A stretch of 64,000 nucleotides of DNA, taken from positions 3,131,501 through 3,195,500 of the forward strand of contig NZ_LT627735.1 of assembly GCF_900101765.1 (NCBI RefSeq), in the 5' to 3' direction. How positions within the stretch are numbered: position 1 is the stretch's first letter; each line of letters begins with the position of its first letter. Made by a program: the position numbers and the translations under genes. Positions 1 to 8,971 of the stretch are shown one piece after another. The DNA comes from Nonlabens sp. Hel1_33_55 (GTDB taxonomy: Bacteria; Bacteroidota; Bacteroidia; Flavobacteriales; Flavobacteriaceae). The notes beneath the pieces were generated by a model. That model made no database searches and was not told where the DNA came from. It saw nothing but the letters and a program-made list of their open reading frames with translations.

Positions 1-1
1 A

Positions 2-892
2 GGTGATTATCATTCTATTTCCAGTATAAGCGGCAGTGGGACTGGTGATTTGCTCGATGCTGTAGTAGAGAATCTTCCAGAACCTAGAGAAGAAGTAGAG
101 GAGAATCTCCCAAGATTTGCGGTTGTGGGTCGACCTAATGCAGGAAAATCATCCTTTATCAATGCGCTTATTGGTGAGAATAGATACATCGTTACAGATA
201 TTGCTGGAACGACTAGAGACTCTATCGATACTAAGTATAACCGATTTGGGTTTGAGTTCAATCTGGTCGATACTGCAGGAATACGCCGTAAGAAAAAGGT
301 TAAGGAAGACTTAGAATTTTATAGTGTGATGCGCAGTGTGCGAGCTATTGAACATTGTGATGTTTGTATGGTAGTGCTGGATGCTACCAGAGGTTTTGAC
401 GGTCAGGTACAGAATATATTTTGGCTGGCAGAACGCAACCGCAAAGGAATCGTCATTCTAGTCAATAAATGGGATCTTGTCGAAAAGGAAACCAATAGTG
501 TGCGTGATTATGAAAAACGCATACGTCAAGAAATGGAACCTTTCACTGATGTGCCTATTGTTTTCATTTCGGTCTTGAACAAGCAACGTATTTTCAAAGC
601 CATTGAAACTGCTGTTGAAGTTTTCAAAAACCGTAGTAAGAAAATTAAGACCAGTAAGCTCAATGAGGTCATGTTACCTATTATAGAAAATACGCCACCA
701 CCATCGCTTAAGGGTAAATTTGTAAAAATCAAATTTATCACTCAGCTGCCTACGCCGCAGCCGCAGTTTGCATTCTTCTGTAATTTACCTCAATATGTGC
801 GTGAGCCTTACAAACGTTTTTTGGAAAATAAATTGAGAGAAAACTTTGACTTTCATGGTGTGCCGGTCAGTGTATATATGAGGAAGAAGTAA
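2..892 (+). CDS. der: GTPase Der (EngA), 5'-truncated by window edge
   Basis: This is the C-terminal part of the double-GTPase Der, which acts in late assembly of the 50S ribosomal subunit. The frame is open from base 2, so the TTG at 50 is an internal codon and not the start. The visible part begins at the end of the first G domain (ISSISGSGTGDLLDAV). The complete second G domain follows, with P-loop GRPNAGKSS, switch GTTRD, DTAG and NKWD, and then the KH-like C-terminal domain typical of Der. The protein ends in basic residues (YMRKK), as usual in the family. A 10-bp hairpin lies just after the stop. Identity is firm; only the start is missing. Confidence 0.96.
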   Translation, partial: GDYHSISSISGSGTGDLLDAVVENLPEPREEVEENLPRFAVVGRPNAGKSSFINALIGENRYIVTDIAGTTRDSIDTKYNRFGFEFNLVDTAGIRRKKKVKEDLEFYSVMRSVRAIEHCDVCMVVLDATRGFDGQVQNIFWLAERNRKGIVILVNKWDLVEKETNSVRDYEKRIRQEMEPFTDVPIVFISVLNKQRIFKAIETAVEVFKNRSKKIKTSKLNEVMLPIIENTPPPSLKGKFVKIKFITQLPTPQPQFAFFCNLPQYVREPYKRFLENKLRENFDFHGVPVSVYMRKK

Positions 893-899
893 TAAAACA

Positions 900-922
900 T
901 TTTCCTACACGTTGTAGGAAAA
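900..922 (+). terminator. hairpin between der and the barrel gene, possible terminator
   Basis: A perfect 10-bp inverted repeat (TTTTCCTACA / TGTAGGAAAA) with a 3-nt loop starts 8 bases after the der stop. No T-run follows on the plus strand, so it is either a weak terminator or a structure in the leader of the next gene, whose ATG is 15 bases downstream. Confidence 0.4.
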
Positions 923-936
923 GACCAACTAGACTA

Positions 937-3693
937 ATGAAGAAAATTTTATTCATGTTCACGTTCCTTTTTTTAGGAACGTTGACGTTTGCTCAACAAT
1001 TCGAAATTACAGGAACTATTGCAGATTCATTAAGTAAACAAAAACTGTTGAGCGCTACAGTTTTTCTTGAATCTGTGGAAGATTCTACTCTGATAACGTA
1101 TTCCATTACAGATATCGATGGAAAATTTAACTTGACAGGGAATACCAATTACGAGCTTTTAAATTTCTACACCTCTTTTCAAGGATATCAGGAAGTTTCT
1201 AAAGTAATTGATTTGACCAAGGGGCGTCAAATTGATATGGGAACATTGCTCTTAAGTAATGATATTGAGGCACTAGGTGACGTTATAGTTACTGCTAGAA
1301 AGGCACCCATCACTCTTAAACAAGACACGTTAGAATTCAACGCTAAATCTTTCAACACGAGAGCAGATGCGACTCTGGAAGATGTGATCAAAGAATTACC
1401 AGGAGTAGAATTAGATAAAGATGGAAACATCACGATTAACGGTAAATCAGTCACCAAGATTCTTGTGAATGGTAAAGAGTTCTTTGGAGATGACCCACAA
1501 GTTGCTCTTAAAAATTTACCGAAAGAAATAATTGATAAAATTCAGGTAACAGAGTCAAAGACTGAGGAGCAGCGACAATCTGGTGACGCTGGTGATGATA
1601 ATGCCAGCGAGATTAATATTACCATTGATGAGGACAAAAATAAAGGCTGGTTCTCTAGGCTTACCGCTGGAGCTGGTACTGACGATCGCTACTCCATGAG
1701 TGGTATTGTAAATTATTTTAAGGAAGATCTTAGGATTAGCGTGTTGGGAAGTAGCAATAATATCAACAGTCCAGGTTTCTCATTTGATGAGGTGTATGAT
1801 GCTATAGGAAATAGCGTTTATTCTGGAGGTCAAGGTGGACTCAGTGGACTGTATTACAACAATAACGATGGGATTACCAGTAGTAGATCTGCCGGATTCA
1901 ATGTGAGCAACGAATTTGGGGAAGTTATAGAGGCAGATGCAAATTACTTTTATGGTAAATCAGATAACAGATCAGCTAGAGAAACTATTAGAACTACATT
2001 TCTTCCCGACAGAACTTTTACCACAAACAGTAGTAATGAAAGCAATAGGGTAGCAGACAACCATCGATTTGGTGGACGTGTGGAGGTCAAACCAGATACA
2101 CTGACTTCAATCACCTTTAGTCCTGGAGTCACAATCTCTACAAATTCTGATGTATCAAATCGTTTCTCGACCTCCCTTGATGAAAACGGAAATGTAATTA
2201 ATGATTTAAACTCAAACAGTAGTACGACATCTGATAGCCGCAATCTGGAAGGTGATATCTATGCGAGCCGCAGGCTTAAGAAAAAAGGGAGTTTTGTTAG
2301 CTTTTTTGTTTATGTTAATGATGACCAAAATGATTCGCAGGATCTCTTTAGATCAGAGAGAAATACTTTTACTGGAGATACGCCTACAACAGAGATCCAA
2401 AATCAAATCATCGATCAAAAAACTCGTAATTCCAGATTCAATTTAAGTCCGCGATACAGGCAAGCCTTAGATAGCAACTGGCGAGCCTCTGTGGAATATA
2501 ATTATCAATACAGGAATCAAAATAGCGAGCGTAGCGTTTTTGATGTTGATCCTAATTCTGGAAACCGTTCCTTCAATCAAGCTTTGAGCAATGACTTTAA
2601 TGTAATCAGCGTCCAGCAACGGCCTGAAGTTGGAGTCCAATATGAAAAAAATGAATTAAGGTTGGAATTCAACACGGGCTACATTTTCCAAACTTTAGAA
2701 AGTGAGGATGTATTACAGCGAGTAAGTTTTGATAAAAGCTTTGGAAATATTTTCTTACAGGCAAATATTCGACAAAAATTAGGGAAGTTCGGACGGGTTT
2801 ATCTTAATTATAATAATAGCGTCAATGTTCCCAGTGTAAGGCAGCTACAACCTGTTGTGAATAGAACTAATCCTTTGAACCTGATAGTAGGTAATCCAGA
2901 TCTTGATGCTACTGTGCGTCACAGTATTCGTTTCAATTTGAGCAATTATAACTGGGAAATAGGAGAAGGCTTTTATATGGGAGGAAATTACGATATAAAC
3001 AACAATGACGTTACCGCCATTACAACCACTGACCAGGACCTTATCCGTACCACAACTTATGTTAATGTAGATGGTAATCGCAACGGTTACCTTTACGGTA
3101 GTTTCAGTAAGAATTGGAAAAAAGACAAGAGACAGATAGGCGGTGACCTGTCCATTAATGCCAGTTACAATCGCAACAATTCCTTTACAAATGGCCAGAG
3201 GTTTACAAGTGAGATCCTAGGTATTACTCCTAGGGTCTCCTTTGAATATTCAATAAGAGATATATTTGAAATTGATCTCGATTACAATTTGAGTTTGAAT
3301 ACGGCATCCTATGATATAGGTAGTATTCAAGATCAAGAGTTTACAAATCATAATTTCAATATTGACTTACTGACCTTCTGGCCTAAAAACGTCACATTGG
3401 GATTGAGAGGTGAATACAATCGCTATGGAAATGTATCAGACCAGTTTGATAATGATAGTTTTGTGGTGATAGGCAGTTTAGGTTACAAGTTTGCTAAGGA
3501 TAGGGCGATAGTCAAACTAAAGGCGTACGATATATTTGATCAGGTGATTGCGACTCGTCGGGTAGCTACTCAGGATTACATTCAAGATACGAGCAGTCTT
3601 GTTCTAGAGCGCTATTTCATGCTAAGTTTCACCTACAAATTCTCTAAGTTTGGTGGGTCAGATCCTAACGAGAAAAACAATGGTTTTAATTAA
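937..3693 (+). CDS. TonB-receptor-like outer membrane beta-barrel protein
   Basis: A 918-residue outer membrane protein. It has a clear signal peptide (MKKILFMFTFLFLGTLTFAQ, cleavage near residue 19). A carboxypeptidase-regulatory-like beta-sandwich follows at about 20-110 (ITGTIADSLSKQKLLSATVF). Next is a plug-like region at about 120-215 (DTLEFNAKSFNTRADATLED, then GKEFFGDDPQ), and then about 650 residues rich in Asn, aromatic and alternating hydrophobic residues, as in a beta-barrel. This matches the flavobacterial 'outer membrane beta-barrel' group related to TonB-dependent receptors, whose substrate usually cannot be predicted. No SusD-like partner is adjacent, so a glycan-uptake role is not supported. 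The start is set by the signal peptide. Confidence 0.88.
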   Translation: MKKILFMFTFLFLGTLTFAQQFEITGTIADSLSKQKLLSATVFLESVEDSTLITYSITDIDGKFNLTGNTNYELLNFYTSFQGYQEVSKVIDLTKGRQIDMGTLLLSNDIEALGDVIVTARKAPITLKQDTLEFNAKSFNTRADATLEDVIKELPGVELDKDGNITINGKSVTKILVNGKEFFGDDPQVALKNLPKEIIDKIQVTESKTEEQRQSGDAGDDNASEINITIDEDKNKGWFSRLTAGAGTDDRYSMSGIVNYFKEDLRISVLGSSNNINSPGFSFDEVYDAIGNSVYSGGQGGLSGLYYNNNDGITSSRSAGFNVSNEFGEVIEADANYFYGKSDNRSARETIRTTFLPDRTFTTNSSNESNRVADNHRFGGRVEVKPDTLTSITFSPGVTISTNSDVSNRFSTSLDENGNVINDLNSNSSTTSDSRNLEGDIYASRRLKKKGSFVSFFVYVNDDQNDSQDLFRSERNTFTGDTPTTEIQNQIIDQKTRNSRFNLSPRYRQALDSNWRASVEYNYQYRNQNSERSVFDVDPNSGNRSFNQALSNDFNVISVQQRPEVGVQYEKNELRLEFNTGYIFQTLESEDVLQRVSFDKSFGNIFLQANIRQKLGKFGRVYLNYNNSVNVPSVRQLQPVVNRTNPLNLIVGNPDLDATVRHSIRFNLSNYNWEIGEGFYMGGNYDINNNDVTAITTTDQDLIRTTTYVNVDGNRNGYLYGSFSKNWKKDKRQIGGDLSINASYNRNNSFTNGQRFTSEILGITPRVSFEYSIRDIFEIDLDYNLSLNTASYDIGSIQDQEFTNHNFNIDLLTFWPKNVTLGLRGEYNRYGNVSDQFDNDSFVVIGSLGYKFAKDRAIVKLKAYDIFDQVIATRRVATQDYIQDTSSLVLERYFMLSFTYKFSKFGGSDPNEKNNGFN

Positions 3694-3703
3694 TGATTTT
3701 ATA

Positions 3704-3727
3704 AGTTCGCTTTCGCGAAAGCGAACT
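3704..3727. repeat. iterated palindrome copy 1 (24-bp perfect palindrome, intergenic)
   Basis: The core GCTTTCGCGAAAGC lies at 3709-3722. Its arms extend it to a perfect 24-bp palindrome, the longest copy in the window. It begins 10 bases after the stop of the barrel gene. No T-run follows, so it is not a typical terminator. Confidence 0.95.
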
Positions 3728-3835
3728 ACTAAAAACCGCTAAAGGTCGATCGTCGTATATGATCAACATTTCCTTTTCTAAAGTGCACAGTTCCTAAAGT
3801 GTAGGTTCATATCACAAGTTTAAGAGTATTATGGA

Positions 3836-3843
3836 TAGCTTTG
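3836..3843 (+). promoter_or_regulatory. candidate Bacteroidetes -7 box upstream of the glycosyltransferase operon
   Basis: TAGCTTTG matches TAnnTTTG, 82 bases before the glycosyltransferase start. No clear TTG is seen at -33, so this is tentative. The rest of 3728-3924 shows no other feature I can support. Confidence 0.35.
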
Positions 3844-3924
3844 CGGCTTTGGATCCATACCTTAAAAGCTACAAAACGCAAGATCCCAACCGATCTCCTG
3901 ACGATTAGGACTTCTTAACAACCT

Positions 3925-4626
3925 ATGCCAAAACGACCTATTATTAATGTGATTATTCCTGCTTTTAACGAGGCAGATTCTATAGGATCTGTTCTTGCAG
4001 ATATTCCTGCAATTGTAGAAGAGGTCATCGTAATAAGTAACAATTCTACAGATGATACTGTGAGCAATGCCAGAGAGGCCGGCGCAACGGTTTTAACTGA
4101 ATATAGGCGTGGTTATGGTTTTGCTTGTTTAAAGGGATTGGAATATGTTGCTCAAAAAGAAATCCAACCAGACATCATTGTATTTCTGGATGGTGATTAC
4201 AGCGATTATCCAGAACAGCTCACACAACTTGTAGCACCTATAATTGAATCAGGTATTGATCTAGTCATAGGTGCGCGCAAAAAAGAATTGAGGGAATCTG
4301 GATCCATGACTGGCCCACAAATATTTGGAAACTGGCTAGCTACCAGTTTGATGACTTTATTTTTCAACTCCAGGTTTACGGATTTAGGACCTTTTCGTGC
4401 GATAAAATATGATAAGTTGGTTGCATTAAAAATGGAAGATCAGACGTATGGATGGACGGTAGAAATGCAACTAAAAGCGCTTAAAAAAGGCTATTCCTAC
4501 ACAGAGGTTCCCATGCGATACCGCAATAGAATAGGGGTCTCAAAGGTTTCAGGAACAATCAAAGGTGCTATCTTTGCAGGTGTTAAAATTTTAACATGGA
4601 TCTTCAAATACGGCCTTAAAAAATGA
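3925..4626 (+). CDS. family 2 glycosyltransferase, dolichol-phosphate-mannose-synthase-like
   Basis: A 233-residue cytoplasmic GT-A glycosyltransferase. The N-terminus shows the family 2 pattern (VIIPAFNEADSIGSVL) and the nucleotide-sugar/metal motif FLDGDYSD near residue 90. There is an acceptor-side GWTVEMQLKAL motif near 175, and no transmembrane helices after the catalytic domain. These features fit enzymes that move a sugar from a nucleotide donor to polyprenyl phosphate. It overlaps the next gene by 4 bases (ATGA), so the two are translationally coupled. With the following processive-type transferase and GT-C-like membrane protein it forms a probable lipid-linked glycan operon. Donor and product are unknown. 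Confidence 0.85.
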   Translation: MPKRPIINVIIPAFNEADSIGSVLADIPAIVEEVIVISNNSTDDTVSNAREAGATVLTEYRRGYGFACLKGLEYVAQKEIQPDIIVFLDGDYSDYPEQLTQLVAPIIESGIDLVIGARKKELRESGSMTGPQIFGNWLATSLMTLFFNSRFTDLGPFRAIKYDKLVALKMEDQTYGWTVEMQLKALKKGYSYTEVPMRYRNRIGVSKVSGTIKGAIFAGVKILTWIFKYGLKK

Positions 4627-6110
4627 TCTTAGAGTGGATTTGTATTACTGTGTATTCAGCGTCATTGCTCATGATCCTATTTTATTCTTTTTCGCAGCTT
4701 AATCTACTCGTTAATTATCTTAAGGCGCAAAATAAAAATAAGCAAGCCTCTATTCCTGTAGATCAAACAGACGAATTACCGTTTGTCACAATTCAGTTAC
4801 CAGTTTTCAATGAACTATATGTTATGGAGCGATTGCTGGATAACATGGCCTTTCTTGAGTATCCTAAAAGCAAATTAGAAATTCAAGTGCTAGATGATAG
4901 CACAGACGAGTCTGTGGAGATCACATCTGTAAAAGTCAAGAAACTTCAAGATTTAGGTTTTGACGTCAGTCATATTCAGCGTGAGATACGAACGAGTTAT
5001 AAGGCCGGTGCGTTAAAGGAAGGTTTGAAAATCGCAAAGGGTGATTTTATTGCAATATTTGACGCAGACTTTCTTCCAGAATCAGATTGGTTGCTTAAAA
5101 CAGTAGGTCATTTCAAAGACCCCAAAGTAGGCGTTGTACAGACAAGATGGTCCCATCTCAATAGGGATTACAGCATTTTGACACAAGTGCAGGCTTTTGC
5201 ACTGGACGCACATTTCACGCTAGAACAAGTAGGTCGCAATTCAAAAGGTCACTTTATCAACTTCAACGGTACGGCAGGGATCTGGCGCAAGCAAACCATT
5301 TTTGATGCTGGTAACTGGCAAGGCGACACACTAACCGAGGATCTTGATTTGAGCTATCGAGCCCAACTTAAGAACTGGAAATTTGTATATCTAGAAGATG
5401 TCACCACTCCAGCCGAATTGCCGATTGTCATTAGCGCGGCTCGCTCTCAACAGTTCAGATGGAATAAAGGTGGTGCAGAGAATTTTCAGAAGATGTTTAG
5501 AAAGGTGCTGTCCAGTAAAAACCTTTCTTTAAAGACCAAGTTTCATGGCATTCTTCATCTTCTCAACAGCACCATGTTCCTCAATGTCTTGATCGTTGCT
5601 GTTCTCAGTATTCCTATGCTGTACATCAAAAATGAGTACGAGCACCTCAAAGTTTATTTTATCGTGATGAGCTTTTTCGTGATAAGTACGATCATATTTT
5701 TCATTTGCTACTGGTTCATGTACCGCAATACCTATGGTGGTGGCTTTAAAAGTTTTGTGACCTACATTGGGATGTTTTTTACTTTTTTCAGCATAGCGAT
5801 GGGGTTCTCATTACACAATTCTATTGCGGTTATTGAAGGTCATTTAGGCAAAAGCAGCGAGTTTGTGCGCACCCCTAAATTCAATCTCGCTGTAATGGGC
5901 AATAATTGGAAGACCAATAAATACCTGCGAAAAAAATTGAGCCCCAACGTCATTATTGAAGGTATACTTATGTTATACTTCATATTCGGGCTGTATTCGG
6001 CATTTATTGTGGGCGATCAAGGCGGCGATTTTGGACTATTTCCATTTCATTTGATGCTCGTGATTGGATTCGGTTTTGTGTTTTTCTCGAGTTTAACTGA
6101 CAAGCAGTAG
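4623..6110 (+). CDS. membrane family 2 glycosyltransferase, cellulose-synthase/ceramide-glucosyltransferase-like
   Basis: A 495-residue membrane glycosyltransferase with one N-terminal helix (about 1-28). A GT2 domain follows, with IQLPVFNE, VLDDSTDES, a DADF metal motif near 147, a TEDLDLSYR motif and a QFRWNKGG motif, the counterpart of the processive QxxRW signature. Four or five helices follow at about 305-490. This is the architecture of cellulose-synthase-like and glucosylceramide-synthase-like enzymes, so the product could be a polysaccharide or a glycolipid. The start overlaps the previous gene by 4 bases. The stop TAG directly abuts the ATG of the next gene, which supports one operon. 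Confidence 0.86.
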   Translation: MILEWICITVYSASLLMILFYSFSQLNLLVNYLKAQNKNKQASIPVDQTDELPFVTIQLPVFNELYVMERLLDNMAFLEYPKSKLEIQVLDDSTDESVEITSVKVKKLQDLGFDVSHIQREIRTSYKAGALKEGLKIAKGDFIAIFDADFLPESDWLLKTVGHFKDPKVGVVQTRWSHLNRDYSILTQVQAFALDAHFTLEQVGRNSKGHFINFNGTAGIWRKQTIFDAGNWQGDTLTEDLDLSYRAQLKNWKFVYLEDVTTPAELPIVISAARSQQFRWNKGGAENFQKMFRKVLSSKNLSLKTKFHGILHLLNSTMFLNVLIVAVLSIPMLYIKNEYEHLKVYFIVMSFFVISTIIFFICYWFMYRNTYGGGFKSFVTYIGMFFTFFSIAMGFSLHNSIAVIEGHLGKSSEFVRTPKFNLAVMGNNWKTNKYLRKKLSPNVIIEGILMLYFIFGLYSAFIVGDQGGDFGLFPFHLMLVIGFGFVFFSSLTDKQ

Positions 6111-7505
6111 ATGAAAGCGCGGCTGCAGAACGGCTTTGCAATACTCTTGATTCTAAGCTTTTTTGGGTATGCTCTTTTTAGTTCGCTTTCGCGAAAGCAG
6201 TTTCTCGACAACCTTCTCGTCTATTCAGGATTATTTGTATTCTTTATAGGATTTTACTGGATAGCAGTTCAATCACGTAAAAAAGGAATTGAACTATTTC
6301 CAAAATGGCTATCACTCAAAACAGACATCAAACCGAATCTTGTCGCATGGCTGTTGGCTGGACTGGCATTACGACTGGTTTTTTTATGGGACACGCCTAA
6401 TCTTTCCCAAGACTTCTTTAGGTTCATATGGGATGGTCACATGTTACTTAATGGTTATAATCCATACCTGTATCTGCCTGATGATATCATGGCTAATGGT
6501 GTAGATTTCATTCCAAATGCTACTTTGTTGCATGCATCCATGGGTGAACTTTCCAGTGGTCATTACACGAACTATCCACCATTCAACCAATTCTTTTTTG
6601 CAGCCGCTGCATTCTTAGGTGGCAAAAGTGTGGTGATGACAGTGGTCTGGATGAGAGTTTTTATCATCATCGCAGAGATCCTGATTTTCATTTACGGTAT
6701 CAAGCTATTGCGTATTCTAGGAAAGCCTGCAGAATTGATTTTGCTCTATTATCTCAATCCGTTTGTTATGATCGAATTAACTGGCAATCTGCATTGGGAA
6801 GGCGTTATGGCTTGTTTGATGTTGATAGGAGTCTATCACTTCATTTGCTATGATCGTATCAAGAGTCCTATTTATTTAGGTCTTGGAATACTTCTCAAGT
6901 TGTTGCCATTGATGATTCTGCCATTACTATTGAAGTCGTTAAAATGGAAAAAGCTGATTTTGTTTTTCGGAATTCTAGCTGCAGTACTTATAGCTGGGTT
7001 TGCGCCTTTTTTATCCTCAGAGTTGTTTGATAAATACAGCTCCAGTGTTGGGCTGTGGTTCAATAGTTTTGAATTTAATGCGAGTATCTATTATTTGATA
7101 CGAGCCATTGGCTATGAAATTATAGGTTACAATATTATTGGTACTGTTGGAAAGATTTTATCGATTATTATATTGATCTCAATTCTGGCATTGGCTGCCT
7201 TTAGAAAGAATCAGTTTCCAGAGTTTTTACTATCCAGTATTCTATTCTCTTTTACGATCTACTTATTGCTTTCCACAACGGTGCATCCGTGGTATTTGAC
7301 AATACCATTGCTGTTCTCCATATTTACGAAATACCGTTATGTGATTGTCTGGAGTTTTTTAGTGTTTGTTAGTTATTCGGCGTATTCAAATACTGAATAT
7401 CAAGAAAACTTGTGGTGGGTTGCTGCAGAATATTTGATTGTAGTAGGTATTTTAATATTTGAATTGCTTTCGCGAAAGCGAAATAGTATATTGAATAACA
7501 GTTAG
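6111..7505 (+). CDS. GT-C-like integral membrane glycosyltransferase
   Basis: A 464-residue polytopic membrane protein with about eleven or twelve helices. An extracytoplasmic loop near residues 85-150 carries SQDFFRFIWDGHMLLNGYNP and then NYPPFNQF. These acidic and YPP motifs are typical of polyprenyl-phosphate-dependent GT-C enzymes (DUF2029 or mannosyltransferase type). The inferred role is to transfer the sugar made available by the dolichol-phosphate-mannose-synthase-like protein encoded two genes upstream. Unusually, the gene contains two copies of the iterated palindrome. One encodes LSRK near residues 25-29 after the first helix. The other encodes LSRKR in the short C-terminal tail. 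Confidence 0.75.
   Translation: MKARLQNGFAILLILSFFGYALFSSLSRKQFLDNLLVYSGLFVFFIGFYWIAVQSRKKGIELFPKWLSLKTDIKPNLVAWLLAGLALRLVFLWDTPNLSQDFFRFIWDGHMLLNGYNPYLYLPDDIMANGVDFIPNATLLHASMGELSSGHYTNYPPFNQFFFAAAAFLGGKSVVMTVVWMRVFIIIAEILIFIYGIKLLRILGKPAELILLYYLNPFVMIELTGNLHWEGVMACLMLIGVYHFICYDRIKSPIYLGLGILLKLLPLMILPLLLKSLKWKKLILFFGILAAVLIAGFAPFLSSELFDKYSSSVGLWFNSFEFNASIYYLIRAIGYEIIGYNIIGTVGKILSIIILISILALAAFRKNQFPEFLLSSILFSFTIYLLLSTTVHPWYLTIPLLFSIFTKYRYVIVWSFLVFVSYSAYSNTEYQENLWWVAAEYLIVVGILIFELLSRKRNSILNNS
6185..6198. repeat. iterated palindrome copy 2 (coding)
   Basis: Perfect core with the left arm extended to AGTTCG. It is read as LSRK near the N-terminus of the GT-C-like protein. Confidence 0.95.
7466..7479. 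repeat. iterated palindrome copy 3 (coding)
   Basis: Perfect core, read as LSRKR in the C-terminal tail of the same GT-C-like protein that holds copy 2. The 1.3 kb between them is the shortest spacing in the window. Confidence 0.95.
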
Positions 7506-7507
7506 TT

Positions 7508-7530
7508 GACACTTTTGTCATAAGAGTGTC
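7508..7530 (+). terminator. hairpin after the glycosyltransferase operon
   Basis: A 9-bp stem (GACACTTTT / AAGAGTGTC, one U-G pair) with loop GTCAT, starting 3 bases after the stop. No T-run follows, so termination is only a possibility. Confidence 0.35.
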
Positions 7531-7576
7531 GTAAACAAGTCCACTGGAAAATGAGTAAAGTCGATGCGTCGCTAGA

Positions 7577-7584
7577 TACATTTG
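7577..7584 (+). promoter_or_regulatory. candidate -7 box for the HTH gene
   Basis: TACATTTG matches TAnnTTTG and lies 23 bases before the ATG at 7607. No convincing -33 TTG is present at the normal distance. Confidence 0.4.
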
Positions 7585-7606
7585 AACGAATTTAAAACTA
7601 CAACTC

Positions 7607-8182
7607 ATGGAATCGATTGCCGCTAAAATTAAACAAGCACGAATTAAGAAAGGAATGTCTCAAGAAGAGCTGGCAGAATTATCGGGAATCAGTTTGCGAA
7701 CCGTCCAGCGTATAGAGAATGAGCAGAATGAGCCGCGAGGTAAAACACTTCAATTGATTTGTGAAACGTTGCAGATTAACATCGAGGATTTACTGGATTA
7801 TGGGAAGAAAGAAGACCGACAATTTCTTGCTTTTTTTCATCTATCAATCCTTATTGGAATTTTATTTGGAGTTGGAAATATTCTGGTACCATTAATATTA
7901 TGGATGACCAAAAAAGATAAAGTGATCGGTCTTGAGAGAATAGGCGCAAAAACATTAAACTTTCAAATATGGTGGACCATTGCTATGATAATGATACCGG
8001 CTGTTGGCATCGTTTTGTTTTTACAAGGTAATGGACTTCCAGGTATTAAAACCTTTGCAAGCATCTTTATGATTCCGTTAGTGATGATGCTGATAAACGC
8101 AATTTTAGCAATTGTGTTCACGATTTTAAACTACCGTGGAAAGCAGGTAACCTATCCTAGTATTATTCCAATGATTAGATAG
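7607..8182 (+). CDS. XRE-type helix-turn-helix protein with C-terminal membrane domain
   Basis: A 191-residue protein with a Cro/C1-type DNA-binding domain at about 6-62 (KQARIKKGMSQEELAELSG, then ISLRTVQRIE). After it come three or four hydrophobic segments from about residue 80 to 180, which resemble DUF4870-type membrane domains. Membrane-tethered XRE proteins of this layout are common in Bacteroidota and are presumed to sense membrane state, but their targets are generally unknown. The gene stands alone between two operons and ends 7 bases from a convergent gene. There is no neighbour from which to infer a target. Confidence 0.8.
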   Translation: MESIAAKIKQARIKKGMSQEELAELSGISLRTVQRIENEQNEPRGKTLQLICETLQINIEDLLDYGKKEDRQFLAFFHLSILIGILFGVGNILVPLILWMTKKDKVIGLERIGAKTLNFQIWWTIAMIMIPAVGIVLFLQGNGLPGIKTFASIFMIPLVMMLINAILAIVFTILNYRGKQVTYPSIIPMIR

Positions 8183-8189
8183 GAAGGTT

Positions 8190-8885
8190 TTAGTAACAAC
8201 CTTGGTTATACTTATAAATAAATTGATCTACCTCGCCTTCTTCAAATCTTTTTTTCTCTTTGATGGAATTGACCAAATTTTGACAATCAGACATGAGTAC
8301 ATCAGCGTTTTTGCTTAAAAAAGAAGCTTTAGACCCTTTTTCAATAATGATAGAACCGTCAAATGTTTTATAGAAATATCTACCTACCTTATAAGTGTAT
8401 CTTGAATCTATCGGGACTTGATTATAAATGGTATTCCCGTGAGTATCAGAATAAACAGCAGAATTTAGAAAATCTGATTTCTTTTTAGCAGTGATTCGGT
8501 AACCATAATAGGACAAATCACCAGAAATTAACTCTCGCGCATATACCCATTCTGGCTTCTCTGCTGTTCCCAAATTATAAGTTATTAAATAAAGTCTCTC
8601 CTCTTCATCTTTTGGATTTTCTGGAAAGAAAAAATTATTTTTTGTAGTGACTAAAATATCGAGGATAATAAATTCAATTTCCTCTGGCTGTATTATTAGT
8701 GGATTATCAAATTCAGACTGTTTTAACTCTATCGGTCGATTGGGCTTTCTAGGTATCTCTGCCTTTCCATAAAGCTCGTTACCGTTCACCATACCAATTA
8801 CCAAATCAGTCTCTTCAATCTGCGAAAAGGACAAAATTGATGTAAAGACAAATAGTAATAAAAACCGATTTTTCACGAACTCCAT
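8190..8885 (-). CDS. hypothetical exported protein
   Basis: A 231-residue protein with an N-terminal signal sequence (FLLLFVFTSILSFSQ). I do not recognise the family. The mature part alternates short beta-type stretches (LVIGMVNGNELYGKAEI) and has a Tyr-rich middle (YTYKVGRYFYKTFDG). It ends with a Lys/Glu-rich segment, where a cysteine (SDCQNLV) and a C-terminal NQGCY could form a disulfide. The start pattern 'GxxNGxExxGKAxI' hints at a small barrel, but this is only an impression. It converges on the HTH gene. No operon partner is evident. Confidence 0.7.
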   Translation of the reverse strand: MEFVKNRFLLLFVFTSILSFSQIEETDLVIGMVNGNELYGKAEIPRKPNRPIELKQSEFDNPLIIQPEEIEFIILDILVTTKNNFFFPENPKDEEERLYLITYNLGTAEKPEWVYARELISGDLSYYGYRITAKKKSDFLNSAVYSDTHGNTIYNQVPIDSRYTYKVGRYFYKTFDGSIIIEKGSKASFLSKNADVLMSDCQNLVNSIKEKKRFEEGEVDQFIYKYNQGCY

Positions 8886-8971
8886 GATTTAATAAACTGA
8901 ACTAATAACTCACTTTGGAAATATTCTATTAATTACAAAATAGAACCATCTCGAGCAGTACAGCTATTCAA

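Noticed and set aside
50..52. TTG at 50 as start of der
   Set aside because: The frame is open to the window edge and the upstream residues match the Der linker, so the gene simply begins before the window.
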